22,196 nt of DNA from the IMG/VR virus record IMGVR_UViG_3300020159_001970, positions 1 through 22,196 of that record; one strand, 5' to 3'. The stretch is from a virus. Under the pieces are notes generated by a model that saw nothing but the letters and a program-made list of their open reading frames with translations, had not been told where the DNA came from and did not search any database. Of this stretch, positions 1 to 7,133 are shown one piece after another; the first letter of the stretch is position 1; the number at the start of each line of letters is the position of its first letter. Both the position numbers and the translations under genes were made by a program.

Positions 1-1
1 A

Positions 2-1522
2 ATTCGCAACGGAGAAATCAAGCACACGGGTATGATACCATTCTTGAAGAAATGGTTCGCTGATCTAAGATCATGCTCGCAAGGCGGCATACGCAATGCC
101 AGCTGTACAGTTACATTCCCTGTTTGGCATTATCAATTTGAAGACCTTATTGTTCTGAAGAATAATCAAGGCACAGATGAAACTCGTGTACGCCAAATGG
201 ATTATTCAGTAGTAGTTAATGCTATGTTCTGGAATCGTTACAAGCGTGGAGAAACAATGAGTTTGTTTGATCCAGCAGAAGTTCCAGACCTATACGAAGC
301 CTACTACAGAGACAGCGCAGAGTTTGAAAGGTTATACCTACAGTATGAGCAGAACCCGAAAATTAAAAAGAAAGTTGTATCGGCGGATGAGATATTCAAA
401 AATGGAATTCTTAAAGAGAGAACTGATACTGGGCGCATATATCTTGTCAATGTGGACAACGTCATCAATCAAGGGCCGTTCGACACAAAGGTGGATCCAA
501 TATATCAATCAAACCTATGCCAGGAGATACTTTTACCCACCCGTCCTTTCCAGAGAATTGAAGATCCAGAGGGACGAATTGCTCTTTGCACTCTTGGGTC
601 AATCAACTGGGGAGCATTCCGTAACCCCCAGGATATGAGAAAGGCATGCAGAGTTCTAGTACGTAGTCTAAGCAACTTGTTGCAATATCAAGATTTCTTG
701 TCTATACAATCAAAGCTGGCCAACGAAGATTTTGAACCACTAGGTGTTGGTATTACAAACCTGGCCTACTGGCATGCACGAAAAAGCCTAAAATATGGAA
801 CATCAGAATCTCTTTCTGAAGTCAAACGTTGGATGGAACATCAAGCATTTTATCTAACTGAAATGAGTGTTGAGCTTGCACAGGAACGTGGATCTTGTAA
901 ACGAAGCGAACATACCTATTATGGTAAAGGAGTATTTCCGTGGGAAAGACGCAAAGAAGGCGTCAATGAATTAACAGACTTTACTCCTAGTCTAGATTGG
1001 GAACCGCTACGTGAACGTATGAAGAAATACGGAATACGCAATGCCACACTGATGGCAGTGGCACCTGTTGAAAGTTCTAGCGTAGTTCTTAATAGTACCA
1101 ACGGCATTGAAATGCCAATGGAATTAATCTCTGTTAAAGAATCAAAGGCTGGTTCATTTGTACAAGTTGTTCCAGATTACAAACGACTAAAGAATCGTTA
1201 TCAATTAATGTGGGATCAAAAAGATTGCATTGATTATCTAAAAACAGCGGCAGTACTAGCAGTCTACATTGATCAAAGTCTAAGTACAAACACATTTTAT
1301 AATCCTGCGTATTTTTCCGGCGGCAAAGTCCCCGGTACATTAATTGCTAAAAATTTAATGCTTGCATACAAGTGGGGTATAAAGACAATTTACTATAGCC
1401 TAATTAACAAAGTTGGCGCCAAGGCAGATGTTACCAATACAAATACATTATTACCGCTTGCAATTAATGCCGCAGATAACGTAATATTATACGAAGATGA
1501 CTGCGAGGCTTGCAAGCTATGA
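2..1522 (+). CDS. nrdA: Ribonucleoside-diphosphate reductase class Ia, large subunit (5' end outside window)
   Basis: Catalytic alpha subunit that reduces ribonucleoside diphosphates to deoxy forms, feeding DNA replication in the cytoplasm. The frame is open from base 2, and the residues before the first Met (position 32) still align with E. coli NrdA, so the gene starts upstream of the window; about 506 of an expected 750 or so residues are present. Visible landmarks: SCSQGG segment, the NLCQE loop (Asn, Cys and Glu of the radical site), ALCTLGS with the second redox cysteine, the TIYYS tyrosine pair of the radical path, and a C-terminal CEAC redox pair (CEACKL). The first active-site cysteine lies upstream of the window. 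It is followed after 29 bases by nrdB and then a glutaredoxin, the usual phage nrd order. Assignment is near certain; the phage origin is inferred from context. Confidence 0.96.
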   Translation: MRNGEIKHTGMIPFLKKWFADLRSCSQGGIRNASCTVTFPVWHYQFEDLIVLKNNQGTDETRVRQMDYSVVVNAMFWNRYKRGETMSLFDPAEVPDLYEAYYRDSAEFERLYLQYEQNPKIKKKVVSADEIFKNGILKERTDTGRIYLVNVDNVINQGPFDTKVDPIYQSNLCQEILLPTRPFQRIEDPEGRIALCTLGSINWGAFRNPQDMRKACRVLVRSLSNLLQYQDFLSIQSKLANEDFEPLGVGITNLAYWHARKSLKYGTSESLSEVKRWMEHQAFYLTEMSVELAQERGSCKRSEHTYYGKGVFPWERRKEGVNELTDFTPSLDWEPLRERMKKYGIRNATLMAVAPVESSSVVLNSTNGIEMPMELISVKESKAGSFVQVVPDYKRLKNRYQLMWDQKDCIDYLKTAAVLAVYIDQSLSTNTFYNPAYFSGGKVPGTLIAKNLMLAYKWGIKTIYYSLINKVGAKADVTNTNTLLPLAINAADNVILYEDDCEACKL

Positions 1523-1551
1523 GCACACACATAACAGGAAGAAAATAAATT

Positions 1552-2652
1552 ATGAGCAAACACCAATATAACCTAAGTAAACAAACTAACTATCTTAAAC
1601 GTACAATGTTTTTGGATCCAGCAGGTCCTGTAACAGTGCAACGTTTTGAAGAAGTTAAGTATCCTAAAATTGCCAAGTATGAAGAACTTGCTCGCGGATT
1701 CTTTTGGGTACCTGAAGAAATTAGTCTTACCAAAGATAAGATGGATCACAAAGATGCCAGCGATGCTGTCAAGCATATCTTTACCAGTAACCTATTAAGA
1801 CAGACAGCCCTGGACAGTATTCAAGGTCGTGCCCCTAACCAGGTATTCAGTCCTGTAATTAGTATTCCAGAACTTGAGGCATTGGTTAGTAACTGGAGTT
1901 TCTTTGAAACAAACATTCACAGTAAATCTTATTCTCACATTATTCGTAATGTCTACGGAGTACCTAAAGACGAGTTTAATAAGATTCACGACACGGCCGA
2001 AATTGTCAGCATGGCAGCTAACATTGGTCGTTACTACGAAGATCTGCATCAGCTTAACTGCCGTAAAGAATTAGGCGAAGAGATTTCTTTGCACGATCAT
2101 AAAAAAGCAATCTACATGGCACTACATGCCAGTTATGCATTAGAAGCATTTAGATTTATGGTATCATTTGCTACCAGTCTTGCAATGGTTGAAAATAAAA
2201 TCTATATTGGCAACGGTAATATTATCAGTCTTATTTTACAAGATGAGTTATTGCATACAGAATGGACTGCTTGGCTGATTAATAATGTAGGCAAGGACGA
2301 TCCTGATTTTGTTGCATTAGAAGAAGAGTGCAGAGATGAAGTATATTCATTATATCAAGAAGTTATCAAAGAAGAAAAAGATTGGGCAGACTATTTGTTT
2401 AAATTAGGACCCGTCATTGGTCTTAATGCTGCAATCTTAAAAGATTTTGTTGACTATACAGCATTCACTAGATTGAAAGATATAGGTATTAAATATGTCG
2501 AGGATCATCCTCGTCAGAGTCCTATTCCTTGGTTTAACAAACACGTAAACATTAACAAGAAACAAACTGCACTACAAGAAAATGAAAGCACTAACTATGT
2601 TATTGGTGTAATGAGCGATGCAGTTGAATACGAAGAACTACCAGATCTATAA
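1552..2652 (+). CDS. nrdB: Ribonucleoside-diphosphate reductase class Ia, small (radical-generating) subunit
   Basis: Beta subunit that holds a diiron centre and a stable tyrosyl radical and passes the radical to NrdA. The 366 residues are close to the family length (E. coli 376). Visible: LDSIQGR with Asp88, Glu119 and His123 just before radical Tyr127 (HSKSYSHIIRN), LEAFRF with Glu198, QDELLH with Glu232 and His235, and EKDWADYLF. The C-terminal tail ends in acidic and hydrophobic residues (EYEELPDL) as expected for docking to NrdA. One oddity: Glu119 and His123 are four residues apart, while E. coli and T4 NrdB have ExxH. The start follows an AGGA Shine-Dalgarno at long spacing. It lies directly downstream of nrdA and is probably co-transcribed. 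Confidence 0.97.
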   Translation: MSKHQYNLSKQTNYLKRTMFLDPAGPVTVQRFEEVKYPKIAKYEELARGFFWVPEEISLTKDKMDHKDASDAVKHIFTSNLLRQTALDSIQGRAPNQVFSPVISIPELEALVSNWSFFETNIHSKSYSHIIRNVYGVPKDEFNKIHDTAEIVSMAANIGRYYEDLHQLNCRKELGEEISLHDHKKAIYMALHASYALEAFRFMVSFATSLAMVENKIYIGNGNIISLILQDELLHTEWTAWLINNVGKDDPDFVALEEECRDEVYSLYQEVIKEEKDWADYLFKLGPVIGLNAAILKDFVDYTAFTRLKDIGIKYVEDHPRQSPIPWFNKHVNINKKQTALQENESTNYVIGVMSDAVEYEELPDL

Positions 2653-2662
2653 GGAAAACAAA

Positions 2663-2830
2663 ATGGCTAAAATATGGGAAGAAACACTTACAGTAAAATT
2701 AAGCAAATTGTGTAGAGCTAACGAAACAGATTCTTTAGAACTTGTAAATGATACACTAAAAGCAAACATCGAAGAAATGATTCAACAGCAATTTAGTGAT
2801 GCTGTTGTAGTAGAAGTTGAAAGAGGTTAA
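2663..2830 (+). CDS. Small protein of unknown function between nrdB and glutaredoxin
   Basis: A 55-residue protein with no family I recognise. It starts at an ATG preceded by AAGGAAAAC, 10 bases after the nrdB stop, and ends one base before the glutaredoxin start, so it sits inside the nrd operon. The sequence is mixed polar with acidic and hydrophobic stretches and no cysteine cluster or membrane segment; a single Cys occurs near residue 16. Position suggests a role linked to nucleotide reduction or simply co-expression. A longer in-frame start at 2618 exists inside nrdB but has no clear ribosome binding site. Confidence 0.7.
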   Translation: MAKIWEETLTVKLSKLCRANETDSLELVNDTLKANIEEMIQQQFSDAVVVEVERG

Positions 2831-2831
2831 A

Positions 2832-3056
2832 ATGAAAGCAATTATTTGGAGTAAGTATCATTGCCCCTATTGCGATCAAGCAAAGGCATTACTAAAGAGT
2901 AAAAATATTCCGTTTGAAGAAAAGAAAATTGGTGACGGTTATACCAAAGAAGAATTATTAGAAGCTGTTCCTACTGCACGTACTGTTCCTCAAATCTTTT
3001 TAGATGATCAGCTTATTGGCGGTTTTACAGAATTAAAGGCACATCTAAATGGATAA
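2832..3056 (+). CDS. Glutaredoxin
   Basis: A 74-residue thiol oxidoreductase of the thioredoxin fold, likely the electron donor that re-reduces the NrdA cysteines, as in other phage nrd operons. It shows the active site CPYC (Cys11, Cys14), the TVPQIF cis-proline segment (Pro53) that packs against the active site, and the GGFTEL glutathione-binding end. The length is typical of small phage and bacterial glutaredoxins. The start is preceded by AGAGG. The last bases overlap the next gene by 8. The link to NrdA is inferred from position. Confidence 0.93.
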   Translation: MKAIIWSKYHCPYCDQAKALLKSKNIPFEEKKIGDGYTKEELLEAVPTARTVPQIFLDDQLIGGFTELKAHLNG

Positions 3057-3507
3057 AGATTCAAGTGATACCATCACAGTTAATGTTGACGAGTATGATT
3101 TACCTGCACTAGAAAGATTAGAATACGGTACAATTGATTTAAGTGGAATCACCGCCAGCAACATGTTCAATGTAGGATCTAGCGGGTACGGAAATGTTAC
3201 GATTTCAACCGCAGCAGGTTCTAATGGGTCATGGGGATCTACCAACCCTTACATCTACACTACCAATAATACCGGTGCTGTTGGCAGCGGAGCATCTCTG
3301 CATGTATCAGGAGATGCCGAGGTCAACGGCGACATTAAATGGAAGGGCCGAAGTCTTGGTAAGATGCTAGAAGATATTGAAAAGCGATTGGCCATACTTG
3401 TTCCTGATCCAGCAAAATTAGAACATTTTGAAGCATTACGAAAGGCCTATGATCATTACAAGACATTAGAAGCACTTTGCGAAATTCCAAAGAAAACGGA
3501 AGAGTAA
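3049..3507 (+). CDS. Phage protein of unknown function, Gly/Ser-rich N-terminal half with charged C-terminal half
   Basis: A 152-residue protein. Residues about 30 to 85 are rich in Gly, Ser, Thr and Asn, as in phage surface or fibre-related proteins. Residues about 86 to 150 contain LHVSGDAEVNGDIKWKGRSL followed by an amphipathic charged helix. The VSGDAEVNGDIKWKGRSL segment recalls small proteins of T4-like phages, but no function is known to me. It overlaps the glutaredoxin gene by 8 bases and its stop overlaps the next start (TAATG), so it is translationally coupled to both. Virion association is plausible but unproven. Confidence 0.72.
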   Translation: MDKDSSDTITVNVDEYDLPALERLEYGTIDLSGITASNMFNVGSSGYGNVTISTAAGSNGSWGSTNPYIYTTNNTGAVGSGASLHVSGDAEVNGDIKWKGRSLGKMLEDIEKRLAILVPDPAKLEHFEALRKAYDHYKTLEALCEIPKKTEE

Positions 3508-3998
3508 TGGATGAAGAAAAATCTAACATTGCCAAGGGAAGAAATAGTTATGATGCCAACGTAGACGGCAGTCTAATAACATTTTTTAATAGGAATGTAA
3601 CTCCATATCCTACAGAAGCCGGTGGCTTCAAATTTGATCTTGTTCCTGTAGAAAAACAAAAGGACGTAATGGTCAATGTTGCTAGGATGCACGCTCAGCA
3701 AGAATATGATCGAATTATGGAGTTGGTCAAAGTACTTGAAAAACAAGCTCAACAAATAAAAAGAAGATTAGAAATAACTGATGCTGTACATTCTGCAAAA
3801 TATCAATTTCAAATCTATCATGGTCAAATATATTGGTTGGCCTACGATACAAGGCATAAATGTACTATATTAGTTCGCCACGGGCCTACAGAGTGGTCTA
3901 CAGGACCTCCGGCTAATTATGAATATATTTGTAGAGTAAAATGGCTAGGTGATCATAGCTGGGTCGAAATAGATAAGGACGGAAATAATGTTAATTGA
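3507..3998 (+). CDS. DUF2452-like protein
   Basis: A 163-residue protein resembling the DUF2452 family, found in bacteria and T4-like phages, of unknown function. The N-terminal part contains the NVTPYPTEAGG-like segment. A helix follows with a coiled-coil-like stretch around residues 70 to 95 (ELVKVLEKQAQQIKRRLEI). The C-terminal third is beta-rich, with repeated aromatic residues (YQFQIYHGQIYWLAYD) and a WLGDHSWVEI ending. The start at 3507 overlaps the previous stop (TAATG); the frame is open upstream to 3477 but that start would lie inside the previous gene. The stop overlaps the next gene by 11 bases. Confidence 0.78.
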   Translation: MDEEKSNIAKGRNSYDANVDGSLITFFNRNVTPYPTEAGGFKFDLVPVEKQKDVMVNVARMHAQQEYDRIMELVKVLEKQAQQIKRRLEITDAVHSAKYQFQIYHGQIYWLAYDTRHKCTILVRHGPTEWSTGPPANYEYICRVKWLGDHSWVEIDKDGNNVN

Positions 3999-4275
3999 AA
4001 AACCCATTTCTAGCGGCGATGTCGTTAGTTTAAAAATTGTAAACGGTGACGAGTTAATTGCTCGTTACGAAAGTGAAACTGCTGATGAGATTAAAATCAA
4101 CAGACCACTAGCACTATCAGCAGGACCACAAGGTCTAGGTATGATGCCGTGGATTTTTCTAGGAGATAAAGAAACTATCTCTATTAAGAAGTCACATGTA
4201 TTTGTCATGGTACCAAGCAAGAAAGATGCTGCTGATCAATATATGCAAGGTACTACAGGCATTGCACTTCGTTAA
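3988..4275 (+). CDS. Small beta-rich phage protein, possibly Sm-like
   Basis: A 95-residue protein. The segment GDVVSLKIVNGDELIARYESETADEI resembles the first strands of an Sm-like fold (two beta strands around a GDE turn), followed by a second strand pair ending KKSHVFVMVPSKK. Similar small proteins occur in T4-like cyanophages. RNA binding would follow if it is Sm-like, but that is inference from a pattern, not from conserved residues. The start overlaps the upstream gene by 11 bases. Its stop codon is part of a TAAATAAG motif that may be a late promoter for the next gene. Confidence 0.68.
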   Translation: MLIEKPISSGDVVSLKIVNGDELIARYESETADEIKINRPLALSAGPQGLGMMPWIFLGDKETISIKKSHVFVMVPSKKDAADQYMQGTTGIALR

Positions 4276-4279
4276 ATAA
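4273..4279 (+). promoter_or_regulatory. TAAATAA motif, possible phage late promoter
   Basis: The context TTAAATAAGTGTACA overlaps the stop of the upstream gene and lies 18 bases before the ATG of the peptidoglycan-hydrolase-like gene. It resembles the T4-type late promoter core TATAAATA and is nearly the same as the site upstream of ahpC at 14018 (TTAAATAACTGTACA). Promoter activity is inferred. Confidence 0.4.
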
Positions 4280-4297
4280 GTGTACAGGAGATAAAGT

Positions 4298-5245
4298 ATG
4301 CCATATGTACCCGGAACTGGTGGAATTTCAGATGTTTATCGTGCAACCAATGTTTATGCAAATTTTAAATTAGTTGCCTTATGGGAAAGTCCCGGACCCA
4401 GCGCCTTATTTTCAAGTACAGTTCCGTCGGCTCCTAATCTGACAATTAGTCCGCAGGAACAAGCGGAGATTGAAGCATTAGTTACTGCTGAAAAAGCTAA
4501 AGGTCCAGACCCTGACATTGTTATATCAGACGGAAATCCCGGTGCTGGAAGTCCTGCTAACGTAGCCGCAGGTGGCTCTGGCCCTTCTGGTGGAAAAGAT
4601 CCCGATACCAATCAACCAGTTGTCACGCAGGTAGAAACTTTACCAGCTCCGCCAGCTGGAGGAACTCCTTATGGCAACCTTTGTAATCTATTAAATAGAA
4701 TCTTATCTGAATCTAAAAATGGTTCATGGAAAGAAAATGGAAAAGGCGTGCCAGGAAATCCTAATATTCTACAATGTTATAAAGATAACGGATTTAATAA
4801 CTACACCGATGACAATACTCCTTGGTGTGCAGGATTTGTAGGCGCTGTATTATTTAGATCTGGTATACCTAAAGTTCGTAGCACTCTTTGGGCCTACGAT
4901 TATGCTAAAACAGGAACAACTCCACCTGATAGACCAAAACTTTTTAAGGGTGAGTGGGGAGTGACTTATGCCAATCCAAAAGATCCTAGCACCTGGAGAT
5001 TTAATGATGTTATTGTCATTGATCGGCACGTTGCATTTATTAGGGGAGTCGATCCAGTAAAGAAAGTTGTTAGAATATTAGGCGGAAATCAAAGCGATAA
5101 CGTCACTGAGTGTAATTGGGGCGGTGCATATTTTGATAAAGTGTGGAGTGTTGGCCGAGCATGGACATTACCTCCAGAATTTGATAAACCAATTACCGGA
5201 CCAATAACTGGACAGCCACCGTTGGCGTTTGTAAAAACCCTTTGA
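4298..5245 (+). CDS. Probable peptidoglycan hydrolase-like virion protein (TIGR02594/NlpC-P60-type domain)
   Basis: A 315-residue protein in three parts. Residues 1 to about 50 are an unusual N-terminus typical of phage structural proteins. Residues about 70 to 125 are a low-complexity Gly/Pro/Ala linker. Residues about 125 to 290 form a cysteine-peptidase-like domain of the TIGR02594 type, with PWCAGFVG (candidate nucleophile Cys177), RHVAFIRG (candidate His244) and a GGNQSDNV segment (Asn264/Gln265) that may complete the site. Such domains cleave cell-wall peptides; on a virion they can help DNA entry, and in the cell they may aid lysis. No signal peptide or holin is seen next to it. The start is preceded by AGGAG. 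Confidence 0.78.
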   Translation: MPYVPGTGGISDVYRATNVYANFKLVALWESPGPSALFSSTVPSAPNLTISPQEQAEIEALVTAEKAKGPDPDIVISDGNPGAGSPANVAAGGSGPSGGKDPDTNQPVVTQVETLPAPPAGGTPYGNLCNLLNRILSESKNGSWKENGKGVPGNPNILQCYKDNGFNNYTDDNTPWCAGFVGAVLFRSGIPKVRSTLWAYDYAKTGTTPPDRPKLFKGEWGVTYANPKDPSTWRFNDVIVIDRHVAFIRGVDPVKKVVRILGGNQSDNVTECNWGGAYFDKVWSVGRAWTLPPEFDKPITGPITGQPPLAFVKTL

Positions 5246-5270
5246 CAAAAACAAAAAATGCTGTTACAAT
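5242..5270 (+). promoter_or_regulatory. Strong sigma70-type promoter
   Basis: TTGACA (5242-5247), a 17-base spacer and TACAAT (5265-5270). The -35 box is perfect, the -10 has one mismatch, and the spacing is optimal. The -35 overlaps the TGA stop of the upstream gene. It would start transcription near 5277, just before the AAGGAG ribosome binding site of the next gene, so host RNA polymerase could transcribe 5290 onward early in infection. Confidence 0.8.
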
Positions 5271-5289
5271 ATAACTAAGGAGACAGCAA

Positions 5290-5595
5290 ATGGCAAATGA
5301 ATTAGCAAAATATCTAAACTCGCGCCGCAGATTAAAGGATGAAAATGCTATTAAGAAACAAACTAAAATTGCCAAATCAAACGGTGCTAGTAAGAAAGTA
5401 CTAGACCAGCCTCACCGACTAGTTAAACATCATGCAATGGACTGTGGCAATCCTAAATGTCCATTGTGCGGCAATCCTAGAAAAACACATAAAAATAAAC
5501 TTACACAGCAAGAAAAAAGTTTATTCCAAGATCTAGATAATGTAAGAGACACACACAGTAACGGGCTTAAAAATGACAAAGAAGATATACTATGA
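5290..5595 (+). CDS. Small Zn-knuckle-like phage protein
   Basis: A 101-residue basic protein. The first half is Lys/Arg-rich (NSRRRLKDENAIKKQTKIAK). The middle has MDCGNPKCPLCGNPRK with three cysteines (C-x5-C-x2-C) and preceding His residues (VKHHAMDC), a likely zinc knuckle. Similar proteins occur in T4-like phages, with unknown function; nucleic-acid binding is a reasonable guess from charge and zinc site. It starts 20 bases after the -10 of the sigma70 promoter, behind AAGGAG, and overlaps the next gene by 23 bases. Confidence 0.75.
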   Translation: MANELAKYLNSRRRLKDENAIKKQTKIAKSNGASKKVLDQPHRLVKHHAMDCGNPKCPLCGNPRKTHKNKLTQQEKSLFQDLDNVRDTHSNGLKNDKEDIL

Positions 5596-6046
5596 AAAAG
5601 TTGGACGAAAGTATGTTCCGGTTGCAGAATACGACAGCGAATATTTGGATAGCTTTCCAAAAGGTAGCCACTTGGTTATGTGTTATCCCGGAGGTAGTAG
5701 TCGCAGGTTCAATATTGATCCTAACTATGCGGCTATGATTGCCGCAGGGCGAGTAGCAGAAGATACTATTAGTCAGGCAGTTGTTAAAGCAAGTGAAATG
5801 CGTCCGCATAATAAACCTATCACTGAAAAACAAAAGAAGGCCTGGGAAAATTTAGCCAAAGCATTCGGTAATGATCGTTATTACATAGCAATTCCTAGTG
5901 CTAGAGAAATTGCCGAAGCAGGTGTACGAGCCATGCAAGAAGAAGCTGATAGACTTATGAAAAATGAAAGTGTACGTAAAGCCTACGATCATTTTCAATT
6001 AGTTTGTAAACTTGTCAACGAAACCCACGAACAAAGCGTTAAATAA
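5573..6046 (+). CDS. Phage protein of unknown function
   Basis: A 157-residue protein with no recognised domain. The N-terminal half is beta-like with several Tyr and Gly residues (KKIYYEKVGRKYVPVAEYDS, then FPKGSHLVMCYPGGSSRRFN). The C-terminal half is helical and charged, with an amphipathic region in residues 85 to 150. Its ending KAYDHFQLVCKL recalls KAYDHYKTLEAL at the C-terminus of the protein at 3049-3507, perhaps by chance. The start overlaps the upstream gene, so it is coupled to it and driven by the 5242 promoter. Confidence 0.7.
   Translation: MTKKIYYEKVGRKYVPVAEYDSEYLDSFPKGSHLVMCYPGGSSRRFNIDPNYAAMIAAGRVAEDTISQAVVKASEMRPHNKPITEKQKKAWENLAKAFGNDRYYIAIPSAREIAEAGVRAMQEEADRLMKNESVRKAYDHFQLVCKLVNETHEQSVK
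6040..6046 (+). promoter_or_regulatory. TAAATAA motif, possible late promoter for the structured RNA
   Basis: GTTAAATAATATA overlaps the stop codon of the upstream gene. A late-type start about 10 bases downstream would place the transcript 5' end at the first stem of the structured RNA at 6055. It is the same heptamer as at 4273, 6496 and 14019. Function is inferred. Confidence 0.4.
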
Positions 6047-6054
6047 TATATCTG

Positions 6055-6141
6055 GTAGGGGCATGTCTGCGTAGCAGATAGCAGTTAGGTGAGAAACCTA
6101 ACAGTCTAAACGGAGGACCCACACGCCCTACGGAGTCCGTT
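6055..6141 (+). ncRNA. Compact structured RNA (three-way junction plus pseudoknot), riboswitch-like leader
   Basis: Lying in the only sizeable non-coding gap of the left half, just before a secreted-protein gene. P1 pairs GTAGGG (6055-6060) with CCCTAC (6126-6131), extended by C62-G125 across a bulged G. P2 is TCTGC-GTA-GCAGA (6066-6078). P3 is a 7-bp hairpin, GTTAGGT/ACCTAAC (6084-6102), with a GAGAA loop. AACGGA (6109-6114) can pair with TCCGTT (6136-6141), making a pseudoknot with P1; alternatively ACGG/CCGT (6130-6140) forms a small hairpin before a T-run (6143-6147). Such mutually exclusive pairings are typical of regulatory leaders. It matches no riboswitch class I can name. A tRNA was ruled out. 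Confidence 0.6.
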
Positions 6142-6156
6142 GTTTTTGGAGTTGAT

Positions 6157-6468
6157 ATGAAAAAAATTATAACAGGTCTACTGATAGGGTTTTTAGCACT
6201 TCCAGCAATGGCACAACATTGGCATAGAGGGCACCACCATCATCATCGAGGTCCTACTGTTGTCTATAGAGATAATAACTGGGTTATTCCAGCATTAATC
6301 AGCGGTGCTGTAGTATATGCTGCCACACGTCCCACAGTCGTAGAACAACCTCCTGTAATTGTTCAACAACCGCAGGTTATCACGCAACGACAGCAAGTAT
6401 GTACAGAATGGCGAGAAATACAACACTCGGACGGTACAATTTATAAAGAGCGCATTTGTACCCAATAA
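6157..6468 (+). CDS. Secreted His-rich small protein
   Basis: A 103-residue protein with a clear Sec signal peptide (residues 1 to 20, MKKIITGLLIGFLALPAMAQ, cut after AQ). It is followed by a His/Arg-rich patch (HWHRGHHHHHRGP) that could bind metal, a hydrophobic stretch (WVIPALISGAVVYAATRP) and a Pro/Gln/Val-rich region. The C-terminus has two cysteines (VCTEW and ERICTQ) that could form a disulfide in the periplasm. Its start is preceded by TTGGAG. The structured RNA directly upstream may control it. It resembles small periplasmic proteins of proteobacteria more than typical phage genes, suggesting acquisition from a host. Exact function unknown. Confidence 0.72.
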   Translation: MKKIITGLLIGFLALPAMAQHWHRGHHHHHRGPTVVYRDNNWVIPALISGAVVYAATRPTVVEQPPVIVQQPQVITQRQQVCTEWREIQHSDGTIYKERICTQ

Positions 6469-6495
6469 TCAAAACCGGTCAAAGTTAACGGAGGC

Positions 6496-6527
6496 TAAAT
6501 AACAGTAAATTCTTTGAGAGGACTGTT
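6496..6527 (+). promoter_or_regulatory. TAAATAA motif and inverted repeat around the ribosome binding site
   Basis: GGCTAAATAAC (TAAATAA at 6496-6502) is followed by AACAGT (6501-6506) and ACTGTT (6522-6527), which form a 6-bp stem with the GAGAGGA ribosome binding site in the loop, just before the ATG at 6528. The first motif could be a late promoter. The hairpin could modulate initiation of the next gene. Both roles are inferred. Confidence 0.35.
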
Positions 6528-7124
6528 ATGCCTACCCCATCATCTGGACCGATATCTTTTTTAAACTTACGTAATGCATTTGGAGTACCGACTCCAACTC
6601 CGCTTGATCAAATGTATCGCGGTGGCCCTTATACCCCTAATATTTCTGTTAATAATGATGTTCCTACATCGGGAACTATATCTTTACAGGAGTTTTATAG
6701 TACCTGGGGTAGAAAAACCATGGTATTTACAATTAACGTTGGATCAACTCCTATACCTTATAAAAAGGGAAAAGGATCCTACTACGGTTATGGAATTGGC
6801 GGAAAGAAGAAAAAAGGTGGAAGTTTTGGAAGTATCAGCCAAGATACATTTTTAACACCGCTTGGCACAATGGTCATTGAAGGTTTGTATTTTAGCACAG
6901 GTACAAATGCCTGGCATTTACAACTAAGAACAACAGCGGCTCCGCCAGATACAGATCTAGCTTTTCGCAGTGTATCAATTTCTGGATACTCAATAAATGG
7001 AGTAAGAGCCGCAAGAACATCTACTCAGGTAACGGGCACAGCCCGCCGGTGGAATTGGCAGGTAATGAGTAGCTCGCACCCAACTTCGGGGACAATTACC
7101 TGTTCTATAAATTATTACGGTTAA
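6528..7124 (+). CDS. Probable phage structural protein (PSSGPIS-type N-terminus)
   Basis: A 198-residue protein. Residues 1 to 60 begin TPSSGPISFLNLRNAFG, a motif seen at the N-terminus of tail-fibre or virion proteins of T4-like phages, including those of cyanobacteria. A short linker rich in Gly, Lys and Tyr (around residues 79 to 105, GKGSYYGYGIGGKKKKGG) separates it from a beta-rich C-terminal half with many Thr, Ser and Arg residues. This looks like a modular surface protein; receptor binding or decoration is a guess. It is preceded by GAGAGGA at good spacing. The gene ends 9 bases before the next. Confidence 0.7.
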   Translation: MPTPSSGPISFLNLRNAFGVPTPTPLDQMYRGGPYTPNISVNNDVPTSGTISLQEFYSTWGRKTMVFTINVGSTPIPYKKGKGSYYGYGIGGKKKKGGSFGSISQDTFLTPLGTMVIEGLYFSTGTNAWHLQLRTTAAPPDTDLAFRSVSISGYSINGVRAARTSTQVTGTARRWNWQVMSSSHPTSGTITCSINYYG

Positions 7125-7133
7125 AGGAAAAAA

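Noticed and set aside
4354-4611. Antisense ORF of 85 residues
   Set aside because: It lies opposite the low-complexity linker of the peptidoglycan-hydrolase-like gene; composition explains the open frame.
6055-6131. A tRNA read from the 7-base loop hairpin and closing stem
   Set aside because: No T-arm GTTCGA motif, no U33 before a plausible anticodon, and the P2 hairpin does not fit a D-arm. A regulatory RNA fits better.
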